Notes: generated by a model not told the origin, from the letters alone. 64,000 nt of DNA from Olsenella_L sp051876355 (GCA_051876355.1 JBJEHU010000037.1:1-64000); one strand, 5' to 3'. Shown: positions 7,959 through 16,780, numbered from the stretch's first letter. Numbers and translations: made by a program.

Positions 7959-8845
7959 AGGATGATAGGAGCCGTTCCCTGCTGCGGCAGGTCGCGCTCC
8001 GGATTGACCTTCCTCGAGTCTGCGTAGCTCACGATGAGGCCGCCTCTGGCGGCATAGTAGGAGCAGAGGGCATGGCAGCGCTCGAGCCTGATGTCTGCAT
8101 CGGGCCAGACCTTCCTGAGCTCGTCACGGAAGAACTCGGCGCCGCCGACATTCTCCACATGGGAGATATAGCAGGGGCCGCCTGAATAGCGGTGCATCTC
8201 CATCTCGTGGATCATGGCGCGGGCTGCCTTCTTGGCGCCTCGGACCTTGCGGAGCACCTCAATCTCGCCTTCGAGCGTGCCGGTGCCGATCACATGCACA
8301 TCGAGCGCATTCGCGAAGCGGGCGACAGCCGGATTCACGCGGCCTGCCTTTGCAAGGTTCGAGAGGTCGGCGATATCGAAGAGGACATGCACGTGGTGCT
8401 GGTAGGCAAGAAGCATGCGCGTGAGCTCCTCGAACGGGATGGGCTCGCGTCCAAGCTCGTTCGCACGCTCGGCCAGAAGCGCCAGATACTCGCCGGCTGC
8501 ACGGGAGTCGATGACAGCAATCTTTGCCTCGGGGTGGTCTTCCTGGTACTGCGCTGCCGCAAGGCGTGCAGAGTTGCAGGAGCCGGAAAGCTTGCCGGAA
8601 ATAGCGATAGCGACGATCTCGTCTGCACCCTGGAAGGCAGAGAGCCACGCATCGGGGCTCGGGCAGGAGGTCGAGGACGGGCCCTGGTTGAGCGACATGT
8701 GGTCGCAGAATTCCGTGAGGTCGAGCCCTTCCGTATCGACGTAGTCGGTACCGTCGAGCGTCACGGTCAGAGGCACGCTCCTGAAGTCGACGCCGTCGAG
8801 CGCATATACATTGCAGGAAGAGTCGCAGACGACCCTGATTCCCAT
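7955..8845 (-). CDS. DegV-family fatty-acid-binding protein
   Basis: 296 residues. The N-terminus IRVVCDSSCN and the later PSSTSCPSPDAWLSAF and AIAISGKLSGSCNSA are hallmark DegV segments that hold the fatty-acid head group; the C-terminal domain has ADLSNLAKAGRVNP. DegV/FakB proteins bind acyl chains and present them to the FakA kinase for phospholipid synthesis. No FakA gene is near. Start choice: ATG 8845 gives the canonical N-terminus directly before the first strand; a GTG at 8896 would add 17 residues without family support. Convergent with the DtxR-type gene. Confidence 0.88.
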   Translation of the reverse strand: MGIRVVCDSSCNVYALDGVDFRSVPLTVTLDGTDYVDTEGLDLTEFCDHMSLNQGPSSTSCPSPDAWLSAFQGADEIVAIAISGKLSGSCNSARLAAAQYQEDHPEAKIAVIDSRAAGEYLALLAERANELGREPIPFEELTRMLLAYQHHVHVLFDIADLSNLAKAGRVNPAVARFANALDVHVIGTGTLEGEIEVLRKVRGAKKAARAMIHEMEMHRYSGGPCYISHVENVGGAEFFRDELRKVWPDADIRLERCHALCSYYAARGGLIVSYADSRKVNPERDLPQQGTAPIIL

Positions 8846-8956
8846 ACCACCATCCCCAATCGGTGCGCGCTGCATTCCAGCACCATTATCTGTCACTGCA
8901 AGGTGAGGTCAATGAATATGAACAAAGACCAGCTGTCTTGAAGCTACCTTGAAAGA

Positions 8957-10288
8957 TCAGGAGAAGCTCTCGACGAGGGAGTCGTACTCCTTCGCCTCTG
9001 CGGCCAGATATGTCTCTGCCTCGCTTCTGCCGAGCTCAGAGAGCCGTGCATGGTCGAAGTCGTCGAGTGCCGTGGCAAGCGATGCCAGGATCGGCTCTGC
9101 AGGCTCCAGGATCTCGACATCTGCGGTCTTGCGCTCGTTGTCCTGCGTGCTGTCCTGATCCTTGTCCTTTGCGGTGCCGATGCGGACAAAGCCGCGGCTC
9201 TTGAGGTGGCCCATGGCACGCGCTGCCTGGCTCTGCGTGCAGCCGCAGTACTCAGCTATCTCCTTGAACGTGCCGCACGTGCCGCAGTCCCTGAGGTAGA
9301 GCAGCACCTTCATGTCCTGGAGCTCCAGGTCATGGGCGCATCCTGCGACATCGAGGTAGCGGTCGAGGAGCTTCTGCGCAAGATAGAGGATGGCAAGCGG
9401 GTTTTCTGCCATGTCGGGATCGAGCTGCGCCGTCACGCGCTCGCGGCCGAGCTTTGTGCTCAAAGGTCCTGGCAGCACGCCGCCGTCAGAGGCCGAGTCG
9501 ATATAGAAGCGGTAGATGTCCGGACGCCGGGCAGCATAGTCGTCCTCGTCCATGATCTTCTGATAGAAGCTCTTGTAGTACTCGATCACATTGAGCTTCA
9601 TGCGGACCGTGTTCGCAAGCGAAGCTCCCTGTGTCGCAAGCGAGCCCTTCGTCTTCTCGTAGTAGTAGATCGGCACATGCAGGGGATAGATCCTGGCCGT
9701 ATGCAGGACATATTCCATGTTGAAGATGAAGTCCTCGCACCAGGAGATCGAGGGGTCCATGCGGATGTGGTGGTCCTCGATGATGGAGCGCTTGTAGAGC
9801 TTGTTCCAGACGACGCCCCAGTAGAAATCAGATGGGCTCTCGAGCATGAGGTCGGCATACTGCTCGCGCGTGATCACGTCTTCGGAGTCGATGTCGCTCT
9901 TGCGTGCCACGCGGCTGCCGATGACACGGTAGAAGTCGGCGATGACCATGTCGCAGCCGTTCTCCTCGATGCCACGGACAAGGAGCTTCGTCGCATCGGG
10001 CGTGATCCAGTCATCGGAGTCGAGGAACTGGATATAGGTGCCCTGTGCTGCATCCATTGCGATGTTTCGTGTGCTCGAGACGCCCGAGTTCGGCTTGTGG
10101 ATCACGTGCGCGCGGGGGTCGCGCTTCCCATAGGCGTCGCAGATGGCTCCCGACGAATCGGTCGAGCCGTCATCGGCGAGAATGAGCTCGATATCCGTGA
10201 ATTCCTGGCCGAGAATCGAGTCGATGCAGCGCTCGAGCTTTTTCTCGGCATTGTAGACGGGCACTATAATGCTTACCTTGGGTTCCAT
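8957..10288 (-). CDS. Family 2 glycosyltransferase fused to a MarR-like winged-helix domain
   Basis: 443 residues from ATG 10288, behind AGGAG. Residues 1-230 are a GT-A fold glycosyltransferase: KVSIIVPVYNAEKKLERC, ADDGSTDSSG, NSGVSSTRN and the metal-binding DSDDW, with a later WCEDFIFN as the catalytic-base region. Residues about 310-385 look like a MarR-type winged helix (LQDMKVLLYLRDCGTC, FKEIAEYCGCTQSQAARAMGHLKSRGFV), followed by a charged tail. GT2 enzymes add sugars to polysaccharides or teichoic-type polymers. A DNA-binding-type domain on such an enzyme is unusual; it may be a protein-protein module. Acceptor unknown. Confidence 0.8.
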   Translation of the reverse strand: MEPKVSIIVPVYNAEKKLERCIDSILGQEFTDIELILADDGSTDSSGAICDAYGKRDPRAHVIHKPNSGVSSTRNIAMDAAQGTYIQFLDSDDWITPDATKLLVRGIEENGCDMVIADFYRVIGSRVARKSDIDSEDVITREQYADLMLESPSDFYWGVVWNKLYKRSIIEDHHIRMDPSISWCEDFIFNMEYVLHTARIYPLHVPIYYYEKTKGSLATQGASLANTVRMKLNVIEYYKSFYQKIMDEDDYAARRPDIYRFYIDSASDGGVLPGPLSTKLGRERVTAQLDPDMAENPLAILYLAQKLLDRYLDVAGCAHDLELQDMKVLLYLRDCGTCGTFKEIAEYCGCTQSQAARAMGHLKSRGFVRIGTAKDKDQDSTQDNERKTADVEILEPAEPILASLATALDDFDHARLSELGRSEAETYLAAEAKEYDSLVESFS

Positions 10289-10347
10289 GGGACTCCTTCG
10301 TCTCGTTCCCAACCATTCTATACATCGAGGCAGGAAGGATACGCGGG

Positions 10348-11901
10348 GTGCAGGAACAACCTCAGATGGAAGACGCACGCAGGGCGCTCGAGGAGCATTT
10401 CGGCTACAAAAGCTTCCGTCCTGGCCAGGAAGAGCTCATCTCGGCGATACTTGCCGGGAAGGATGCTCTGGGAATCATGCCGACAGGGGCAGGAAAGTCG
10501 CTCTGCTACCAGATTCCTGCAGCGGTCCTTCCAGGCCTTGCCCTTGTCGTCTCGCCCCTGATCTCGCTCATGGGCGACCAGGTGCGCTCGCTCAAGGAAG
10601 CAGGCATCCGTGGCTCCTATCTCAACAGCTCGCTCACACCGGGACAGCAGCGCGTCGTGCTTGCCCGAGCTCTCGCTGGCTGGTATGACCTCATGTATGT
10701 GGCGCCGGAGCGTCTCCAGGACCCGACGTTTGTCGCATTCGCACAGCAGGCGCAGATTCCGCTTCTTGCGGTCGACGAGGCCCATTGCATCAGCGAATGG
10801 GGACAGGACTTCAGGCCTGCCTATCTTGGCATCCGCACGTTCGCAGAGAGCCTGCCCACGGGTCCTGTCGTTGCCGCCTTCACGGCGACGGCGACCCGTA
10901 CGGTCGAGCGCGACATAAAGGAGCGTCTCGGACTTGAGGATCCTGTCTGCGTCCATACCGGCTTCGACCGTCCGAACCTCTCCTTCATCGTGAAGAAGCT
11001 CACGCCGAAGGAGCGTCTCCGCTATATCGCGCGCTATCTCGAGACGCACCGGGATGCCTCGGGCATCGTCTACTGCAGGACGAGGAAGCGCACCGAAGAG
11101 GTTGCGGATGCGCTTCTCGAAGAGGGCTTCCGTGCAGGCACCTACCATGCCGGCATGGAGCCAGATGCGCGCACGCAGGCCCAGGAAGCCTTCGTCCAGG
11201 ACAATGTCCGCATCATCGTCGCGACGAATGCCTTCGGCATGGGCATCGACAAGTCCGATGTCCGCTTTGTCATCAATGATGGCCTGCCGCTCACGCTCGA
11301 GGAGTACTACCAGGAGGCAGGACGTGCCGGCAGGGATGGAGACCCGGCAGAATGCATCCTGCTCTGGAGCGACGGCGATATCCGCCTTGCCCATTTCCTG
11401 ATCGACAGGACGGAGGTGCCTGAAGGCACAGGACCTGAAGTGCTCCAGGACCGCATCCGCTGCCGCGAGCAGCTCCTGGGCTCCATGATTGGCTACGCCG
11501 AGAGCACGGTGTGCCTGAGAGCCCGGATGCTTCGCTATTTCGGCGAGAAGGCAGATATGGCGGGAAACTGCGGCGGCTGCTCGGTCTGCGTACCGTCTTT
11601 GGGAGAGCTTCCGGCTGCGCATCCGCGCGTCTTTGGTAGTGTGGACAGCACATCTTCTGTCTCTTCCTTCGATGAGGCGGGAGACGATGCAGAGGAGCTC
11701 TTCCAGCGCCTGCGTGCGCTCAGGAAGCGTCTCGCCGATGAGCGCCACATCGCGCCCTATATGGTCTTCTCCGATGCGACGCTGCGTGCCATGGTCCGCC
11801 GCCGTCCCCAGACGGAAGAGGAGATGCTCGAGATATCGGGTGTCGGCCAGGTCAAGCTTGTACGCTATGCTGCGTATTTCCTCAAGGAACTGCAAAGCTA
11901 G
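10348..11901 (+). CDS. recQ: RecQ-family ATP-dependent DNA helicase, short form
   Basis: 517 residues from GTG 10348 (an ATG at 10366 is an alternative). Superfamily 2 motifs are intact: GYKSFRPGQEE (motif 0), MPTGAGKS (Walker A), VDEAHCISEWGQDFR (II and aromatic loop), TATAT (III) and YYQEAGRAGRDG (VI). A four-Cys zinc site follows (CLRAR..., CGGCSVC). After a Ser-rich linker comes an HRDC domain (FQRLRALRKRLADERHI). The winged-helix part of the RQC region, present in E. coli RecQ between zinc site and HRDC, appears to be missing, in line with the shorter length. Role: 3'-5' unwinding in recombination and repair. Confidence 0.92.
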   Translation: MQEQPQMEDARRALEEHFGYKSFRPGQEELISAILAGKDALGIMPTGAGKSLCYQIPAAVLPGLALVVSPLISLMGDQVRSLKEAGIRGSYLNSSLTPGQQRVVLARALAGWYDLMYVAPERLQDPTFVAFAQQAQIPLLAVDEAHCISEWGQDFRPAYLGIRTFAESLPTGPVVAAFTATATRTVERDIKERLGLEDPVCVHTGFDRPNLSFIVKKLTPKERLRYIARYLETHRDASGIVYCRTRKRTEEVADALLEEGFRAGTYHAGMEPDARTQAQEAFVQDNVRIIVATNAFGMGIDKSDVRFVINDGLPLTLEEYYQEAGRAGRDGDPAECILLWSDGDIRLAHFLIDRTEVPEGTGPEVLQDRIRCREQLLGSMIGYAESTVCLRARMLRYFGEKADMAGNCGGCSVCVPSLGELPAAHPRVFGSVDSTSSVSSFDEAGDDAEELFQRLRALRKRLADERHIAPYMVFSDATLRAMVRRRPQTEEEMLEISGVGQVKLVRYAAYFLKELQS

Positions 11902-11964
11902 CGGCAACATCTGCAGCAAACCGGGTAGGAAATGTCCTACAGAAGGTGGCTGACAGGAGCAGAT

Positions 11965-13176
11965 GTGGCGACAAAGCCGAAGACGAAGGTGAAGGCACAG
12001 GTTGCGTCCCGGAAGGGGACGGACGAAGAGCGCGAGCGCATGGGGTCCGTGCGCAAGAGCGTCATCTTCCTTGCTGGCGTCGCTGTCGTCTATATCGCCT
12101 ATCTCGTCTTCTCGGGCCAGTTCGGCGCCTTCATGTCGGCCTTGGGCTCCATCGACAAGAGCTGGGTCATCGCTGCCTGCTTTGCCTATGTTGTGTACTA
12201 CTTCTTCGGCGTCCTTGCCTACATCCTGGCGGTCATCAAGGACCCGAAGTGCCCGCTTGGCATCCGCGACCTCATGAGCGTCGAGGCATCCGGCATCTTC
12301 TTCTCGAACCTGACGCCGAATGGCGCAGGCGGCGCCCCTGCCCAGATTTACCGTCTCATGCGTGCTGGCCTCTCTGTCGGCGCAGCAGGAGCCGTCCAGT
12401 ACACCCGCTTCATCATCTACGAGGCAGGAGAGGGCATCTTCGCAGCTCTCATGCTGATCTTCCGTGGCCAGTGGTTCATGGATACGTATGCCGACGCTGC
12501 CTGGCTCGTGGCACTTCTGCTCTTCGGCTTCAAGGTCATCGAGGTCGGCGCCCTTCTTGCCATCTGCTTCTTCCCGAAGGTCGTGACGAAGGTTGGCCTT
12601 TGGATCATAAAGATCGCCGAGAAGCATGGGTGGATGAAGAATCCGGACAAGTGGCGGGAGATGGCAACAGTCCAGGTAGACGAGTTCTCGCGGGGCTTCA
12701 GGACTGCTGCAAAGAACCTACCTGAGCTTGGCCTCACGCTCGTCGTGACGCTCCTGCAGCTCGGCTGCCTCTATGCGCTGCCATGGTTCGTGCTCCATGC
12801 CTTCGGGCAGGAACCGGACCTGCTGACCTGCCTCACGGCAGGATCCATGCTCGAGCTCCTGACATCGGCCATCCCGCTTCCAGGCGGTACAGGCGGCGCC
12901 GAGGGCGGCTTCGTCGTCCTCTTCGGCGGCATGTTCGGCGATGCGAATGTCGCTGCAGGATATGTCGTCTGGCGCTCTGTCGAGTACTTCCTGCCGGTCC
13001 TGGCAGCATTGCCGCTCCTGTCGCTCCGTTCCGACCGGGGGCAGTCCATCGCAGCGCGCTGGAGCCGGATGAAGCGCCGCTTCGGCTCTGCCGGCACGAA
13101 GCTTGCGACGGGCGGACATTCGTCCGGCGGCATCAGCGTGAATCCGAAGAAGATGCATCATAGGGACAAGAAATAG
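11965..13176 (+). CDS. Flippase-like membrane protein (LPG synthase transmembrane / UPF0104 family)
   Basis: About 403 residues with eight or so hydrophobic segments. NLTPNGAGGAPAQIYRL and LLTSAIPLPGGTGGAEGGF are the two conserved motifs of the family that includes the flippase half of MprF. The soluble aminoacyl-transfer half of MprF is absent, so it probably moves a lipid-linked substrate across the membrane. The tail is basic (WSRMKRRFG ... HHRDKK). I prefer GTG 11965 with AGGAG five bases upstream; ATG 11932 is an alternative adding 11 residues. It follows recQ by 60 bases and could be read through from it. Confidence 0.8.
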   Translation: MATKPKTKVKAQVASRKGTDEERERMGSVRKSVIFLAGVAVVYIAYLVFSGQFGAFMSALGSIDKSWVIAACFAYVVYYFFGVLAYILAVIKDPKCPLGIRDLMSVEASGIFFSNLTPNGAGGAPAQIYRLMRAGLSVGAAGAVQYTRFIIYEAGEGIFAALMLIFRGQWFMDTYADAAWLVALLLFGFKVIEVGALLAICFFPKVVTKVGLWIIKIAEKHGWMKNPDKWREMATVQVDEFSRGFRTAAKNLPELGLTLVVTLLQLGCLYALPWFVLHAFGQEPDLLTCLTAGSMLELLTSAIPLPGGTGGAEGGFVVLFGGMFGDANVAAGYVVWRSVEYFLPVLAALPLLSLRSDRGQSIAARWSRMKRRFGSAGTKLATGGHSSGGISVNPKKMHHRDKK

Positions 13177-13253
13177 CTTCATTCGTGCCGTCTGCCGACG
13201 CTTCGATGGAGCACGTCCGTTTGGATCATCCATCCGATTCTAGGTCCAGCATA

Positions 13254-13268
13254 CTGAAACTGTTTCAG
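13254..13268. promoter_or_regulatory. Palindromic operator, LacI/GalR type, upstream of PTS EIIA gene
   Basis: CTGAAAC, a central T, then GTTTCAG: seven-base arms in perfect inverted repeat, close to the TGAAACCGTTTCA type of site bound by LacI-family repressors. It ends 48 bases before the EIIA start. The regulator is not encoded in this window. Confidence 0.45.
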
Positions 13269-13316
13269 GATAGATATGCTGCTTGAGCAGCACAGGCCAC
13301 GGACGTGAGGATTCCC

Positions 13317-13865
13317 ATGAATATCATCGAGCGCTTTGCTTCCAACCCCGAATACTCCTCGAAGGCACCGGAGAAGCTGACCTTCACGGCCGAGCCCCGT
13401 GCCATCTATGCACCGCTTGCCGGCGAGATCGTCGAAGACGAGGTCGAGACCATGGGCCTCTTCGGCAAGGGTGTGGCGCTCCATCCAGCAGCAGAGATCG
13501 TCTATGCGCCGGTATCCGGCCGCATCCGTGCAACGACGGTCACGAACCACGCAATCGGCATCACGACCTCGGATGGCATCGATGTCCTCATGCATATCGG
13601 CATCGGCACGGTCTCGATGAACGGACGCGGCTTCGTGCGCTTCGTGCAGGCAGGAGACGACGTGAAGGCAGGAGACCCGCTCATCGCCTTCGATGACCAG
13701 CGCATCCTCGACGCTGGCTACAAGGACACGGTTGTTGTGATGGTCACGAACGCAGACGAGCTGGGACCTGTTACCTACGAGGTCGACGAGTCCGTGAAGC
13801 TCGGCTCCCACCCGGTCGTGAAGCCGGGCGAGCTCCTCATGAGGGTCGCCGAGAAGCAGGCCTAG
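13317..13865 (+). CDS. crr: PTS glucose-type EIIA component
   Basis: 182 residues. The stretch IYAPLAGEIVEDE..VFGKGVA-type fold start, then VYAPVSGRI, ITTSDGIDVLMHIGIGTVSMNG with the phosphorylated His (MHIGIGT, near residue 96) and the second active-site His replaced by context IGI..., and VKAGDPLIAFD are the standard EIIA-Glc signature. It takes phosphate from HPr and passes it to a sugar-specific EIIB domain. It is a stand-alone EIIA with no EIIBC beside it, so it may serve several permeases. Start at ATG 13317 with GAGG nine bases before. A palindromic operator lies upstream. The stop overlaps the convergent gene's stop in CTAG. Confidence 0.88.
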   Translation: MNIIERFASNPEYSSKAPEKLTFTAEPRAIYAPLAGEIVEDEVETMGLFGKGVALHPAAEIVYAPVSGRIRATTVTNHAIGITTSDGIDVLMHIGIGTVSMNGRGFVRFVQAGDDVKAGDPLIAFDDQRILDAGYKDTVVVMVTNADELGPVTYEVDESVKLGSHPVVKPGELLMRVAEKQA

Positions 13866-14740
13866 CGCTTCTTCCGGATGTAGGGGAGCGCGAGGAAGGC
13901 GGCAAGGAAGGCACAGACGAGTGTGCCTTCCGGCTCGCCTGCGAGGATGAAGCCGATGCCGCCTGCGGCGAGGATAATGAACTTGGCAGGGGTCGGCGTG
14001 AGCCAGGCGCGCTCTGCCTCCTCGAACTCGCGCTCATTCTCCGACTCCTCCGGGTCTTTCTCTTCGGCTTCGGCCTTCTCTGGCCTCTTTGCCGGAGCAT
14101 CGGGGCCGCAGATCCGCTCTTCCTCGTCGCCGTAGTCCCAGAATTCCTTTCCGCTTGCCATGTCCACGCTCCTGAGCGGCTTTGTGCGCGGGACCCCGTA
14201 CCATCTATCCCCCAGAAGCTCGCGGAATGCGAACGCTACGGCCTGTGCGCGCGATGCTGCTGCCATCTCGGGTGCCTTGCCGCCGAAGTAGGCGGTGCAC
14301 TCCTCGAGCGTGCACATCTTCCAGCCATTGTTGGCCGGATCGAAGGCGCCATGGGCCTCCGAGAACTCATGTCCAAGGTCGAGCACCTCTGCCTTGGGAA
14401 GCCCGATGCCAGCCTTGCCCAGGAAGGCGGGATCGTCCTTTCCATAGGCGACGATGAGCTTTGCAGAGGAGAGGATCTTCTCTATCTCGGCAGCATGCTC
14501 TCTGAGCGTCTTCTTGTCCTCGACATCAGCAGGGGAGATGTGGGTGCGCTGCTCTGCCTGCTTCCAGCTCTTGCGCCTCTCGGGACGTACCACCTCATCG
14601 AAGAGGATCGTGCCTGTGCCATCTGCTATAGCAAGAGAGAGGATCTCGTCCGACCCCTTGGCATTCGGTCCGGTCGTGAGCATGCCGAGAGCGGCGATGT
14701 CTGCCGGTGCGTATGATTTCAGATCGTCTTTTCTGCCCAT
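13862..14740 (-). CDS. Membrane-anchored protein with a degenerate DEDDh exonuclease (RNase T-like) domain
   Basis: 292 residues from ATG 14740, behind AGGAGG. Residues about 15-190 follow the DnaQ/RNase T layout: a TTGPNAKGSDEILSLAI strand pair, HISPADVED, LIVAYGKDDPAFL and a late helix SRAQAVAFAF. Each catalytic position looks changed: the DxE before TTG reads ALGM, the Asn of motif II is gone, and the H..D pair of motif III is Ser and Ala. After a highly charged linker (about 215-250) two short hydrophobic segments close the protein (FIILAAGGIGFILAG and VCAFLAAFLALPYI). Probably a non-catalytic nucleic-acid or nucleotide-binding scaffold at the membrane. Function unknown. Confidence 0.6.
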   Translation of the reverse strand: MGRKDDLKSYAPADIAALGMLTTGPNAKGSDEILSLAIADGTGTILFDEVVRPERRKSWKQAEQRTHISPADVEDKKTLREHAAEIEKILSSAKLIVAYGKDDPAFLGKAGIGLPKAEVLDLGHEFSEAHGAFDPANNGWKMCTLEECTAYFGGKAPEMAAASRAQAVAFAFRELLGDRWYGVPRTKPLRSVDMASGKEFWDYGDEEERICGPDAPAKRPEKAEAEEKDPEESENEREFEEAERAWLTPTPAKFIILAAGGIGFILAGEPEGTLVCAFLAAFLALPYIRKKR

Positions 14741-14906
14741 GATGCCTGCCTCCTGCGATGATTCACAGATTGATTCTGCCACAGGACGCCTGAGATGCGC
14801 CAATATCCCGCCAGATACCGCCAAGCCTGTTAACAATAGGCGAAAGGCCTGAAACTATCTGATGGCCTCGGATACAATTTCTCATACTACCGATGAAGGA
14901 GGGCTC

Positions 14907-15203
14907 ATGGGATACAGCGACGAAGACGCTCAGAACCGTGCGATTATCACCGTGCTCGGCAGCGACCGGTCCGGCATTGTTGCAGCCGTGACGGGCGTGC
15001 TTTCGGAACACGATGCCAATATCCTGGATATTTCGCAGACCATCCTGCAGGGAATCTTCACCATGACCATGCTGGTGGACCTGAAGGATACCGATGTCTC
15101 GTTCAAGGCTCTCCAGGCGGAGCTGCAGGATCTCTCGCAGAAGCTCGACGTGCAGATCACCCTGCAGCGTGAAGAGGTATTCCGCTTCATGTACCGTCTC
15201 TAG
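14907..15203 (+). CDS. ACT-domain protein (UPF0237 family)
   Basis: 98 residues from ATG 14907 behind GGAGGG. It is a single ACT repeat set: AIITVLGSDRSGIVAAVTGVLSEHDANILDIS is the typical opening, followed by TMTMLVDL. UPF0237 proteins form dimers that bind small molecules, usually amino acids, and are thought to regulate enzymes. The gene sits 14 bases before citrate synthase and is probably in the same transcript, which suggests a link to glutamate or other amino-acid supply. Ligand not known. Confidence 0.85.
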   Translation: MGYSDEDAQNRAIITVLGSDRSGIVAAVTGVLSEHDANILDISQTILQGIFTMTMLVDLKDTDVSFKALQAELQDLSQKLDVQITLQREEVFRFMYRL

Positions 15204-15217
15204 ACGAAGGAGGCAGC

Positions 15218-16780
15218 GTGTCCAAGGACGACAAGCAGCCCGACACTCAAGCTACGGGTGCCGGCAGCGATGCATCTGCATCCGCAGCATCCGTTTCTAA
15301 GAAGAGGATCATTCCTGGCAAGCAGCACCGCAACTCTGCCATCCTCGATTCGACCGAGACCTCGGCCCTGCGCCTCATGGGGGAGCAGTACCCCATGCCG
15401 AGCGTGAGCCTCGGACGCCCGCCGGTATCGGACCAGCTCTATGTGGGCTTCCGTGCCATCGACGAGGTGCCGAACGAGCTCTTCGTGAAGTACGACGTGA
15501 AGAGGGGCCTGCGCAATGCTGATGGCTCCGGCGTCCTGGTCGGACTTACGACAATCTCCAATGTCCATGGCTACAACATGGTGGACGGCAAGCTCGTGCC
15601 GGATGAGGGCGACCTCATCTACCGTGGCTACCACATCCGCGATCTGGTCGACCACCCGCAGCAGGAAGACCGCTTCGGCTACGAGGAGATTGCCTATCTG
15701 CTCATTGCAGGTGCCCTGCCGACACGTGACCAGCTTGCAGACTTCAAGGCCCGTATCGACTCGAGGCGCGAGTTCCCGACGGACTTCCTCGGCGTGTTCC
15801 CGCGCCGTACGAGCTCGCATTCCATCATGAACGTTATGGCCCGCTCGATCCTTTTGCTCTATGCGTTCGATCCGACGCCGGATGATACGTCGCCGACGCA
15901 TGAGGTGGATGTCGCGCTCTCGATGCTCGGCCGTCTTCCGCGCATTGCCGCCATCGCCCAGGCAGCAGACCGTGCTGCGAAGAACAACGAGCGCCTCGTC
16001 GTGCCGGCAGCAGAGCCCGGATTCTCGATGGCAGAGACCGTCCTCGATATCCTCCGTGGCGACGAAGGCTTCACGCACGAGGAAGCCATGATGCTCGACG
16101 TTATGCTCATGCTCCATGCAGAGCACGGCGGCGGCAACAACTCGACGTTCTCCTGCCGTGTCCTGTCTTCCTCCGGCACCGATGCCTATTCTGCCTATGC
16201 GGCAGCCATGGGCTCGCTCAAGGGGCCGAAGCACGGCGGCGCGAACTTCAAGGTCGGCCAGATGATCGACGATATCGCCGCCCATGTGGAGAACTGGGAG
16301 GACGAGGACGAGCTTGCTGCCTACCTGACGCGCATCGTCCAGGGTCAGGCCTTCGACAAGACTGGCCTCATCTATGGCCTGGGACATGCCGTCTATACGC
16401 TTTCCGACCCGCGTGCGCAGCTCGTGAAGCGCTATGCGCGGAAGCTTGCAAAGGACAAGGGCCAGGAGGAACGCCTCGACCTCATCGAGCGCATCGAGAA
16501 GCTCGGACCTCAGGTCATGCGCGACGTGAAGGGCACGAAGAAGCCGATCTGCGCGAATATCGACCTCTATACCGGCTTCGTCTACTCGATGCTCGGCATT
16601 CCCCAGGAGATGTATACGCCGATCTTCGCAATTGCCCGCATGGCAGGCTGGGCCTCGCACCGCATGGAGGAGCTCTACGGCTCGAGCAGGATCATCCGTC
16701 CTGCCTACAACTCCTACATGCCGGAGAACGAGTATGTGCCTATCGATGAGCGTGCGAAGGAGTCGCGCATTTGGACGTAA
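15218..16780 (+). CDS. gltA: Citrate synthase (or 2-methylcitrate synthase-like)
   Basis: 520 residues from GTG 15218, longer than the usual 370-430 because of a Ser/Ala-rich disordered N-terminus and a proximal domain. The three catalytic residues are visible in their motifs: His in LHAEHGGGNNSTF, His in YGLGHAVYTLSDPR and Asp in CANIDLYTGFVY. The enzyme condenses acetyl-CoA and oxaloacetate to citrate. GYHIRDLVDH and AYLLIAGALPT fit the bacterial/archaeal citrate synthase family. It overlaps the following HAD gene by ten bases and follows the ACT gene closely, forming a three-gene unit. In an anaerobe the likely use is 2-oxoglutarate and glutamate synthesis. Confidence 0.9.
   Translation: MSKDDKQPDTQATGAGSDASASAASVSKKRIIPGKQHRNSAILDSTETSALRLMGEQYPMPSVSLGRPPVSDQLYVGFRAIDEVPNELFVKYDVKRGLRNADGSGVLVGLTTISNVHGYNMVDGKLVPDEGDLIYRGYHIRDLVDHPQQEDRFGYEEIAYLLIAGALPTRDQLADFKARIDSRREFPTDFLGVFPRRTSSHSIMNVMARSILLLYAFDPTPDDTSPTHEVDVALSMLGRLPRIAAIAQAADRAAKNNERLVVPAAEPGFSMAETVLDILRGDEGFTHEEAMMLDVMLMLHAEHGGGNNSTFSCRVLSSSGTDAYSAYAAAMGSLKGPKHGGANFKVGQMIDDIAAHVENWEDEDELAAYLTRIVQGQAFDKTGLIYGLGHAVYTLSDPRAQLVKRYARKLAKDKGQEERLDLIERIEKLGPQVMRDVKGTKKPICANIDLYTGFVYSMLGIPQEMYTPIFAIARMAGWASHRMEELYGSSRIIRPAYNSYMPENEYVPIDERAKESRIWT

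Noticed and set aside
10318..12627. Minus-strand open frame of 769 codons across recQ and the flippase-like gene
   Set aside because: It spans two well-supported genes and their gap, has biased composition typical of antisense frames and no motif.
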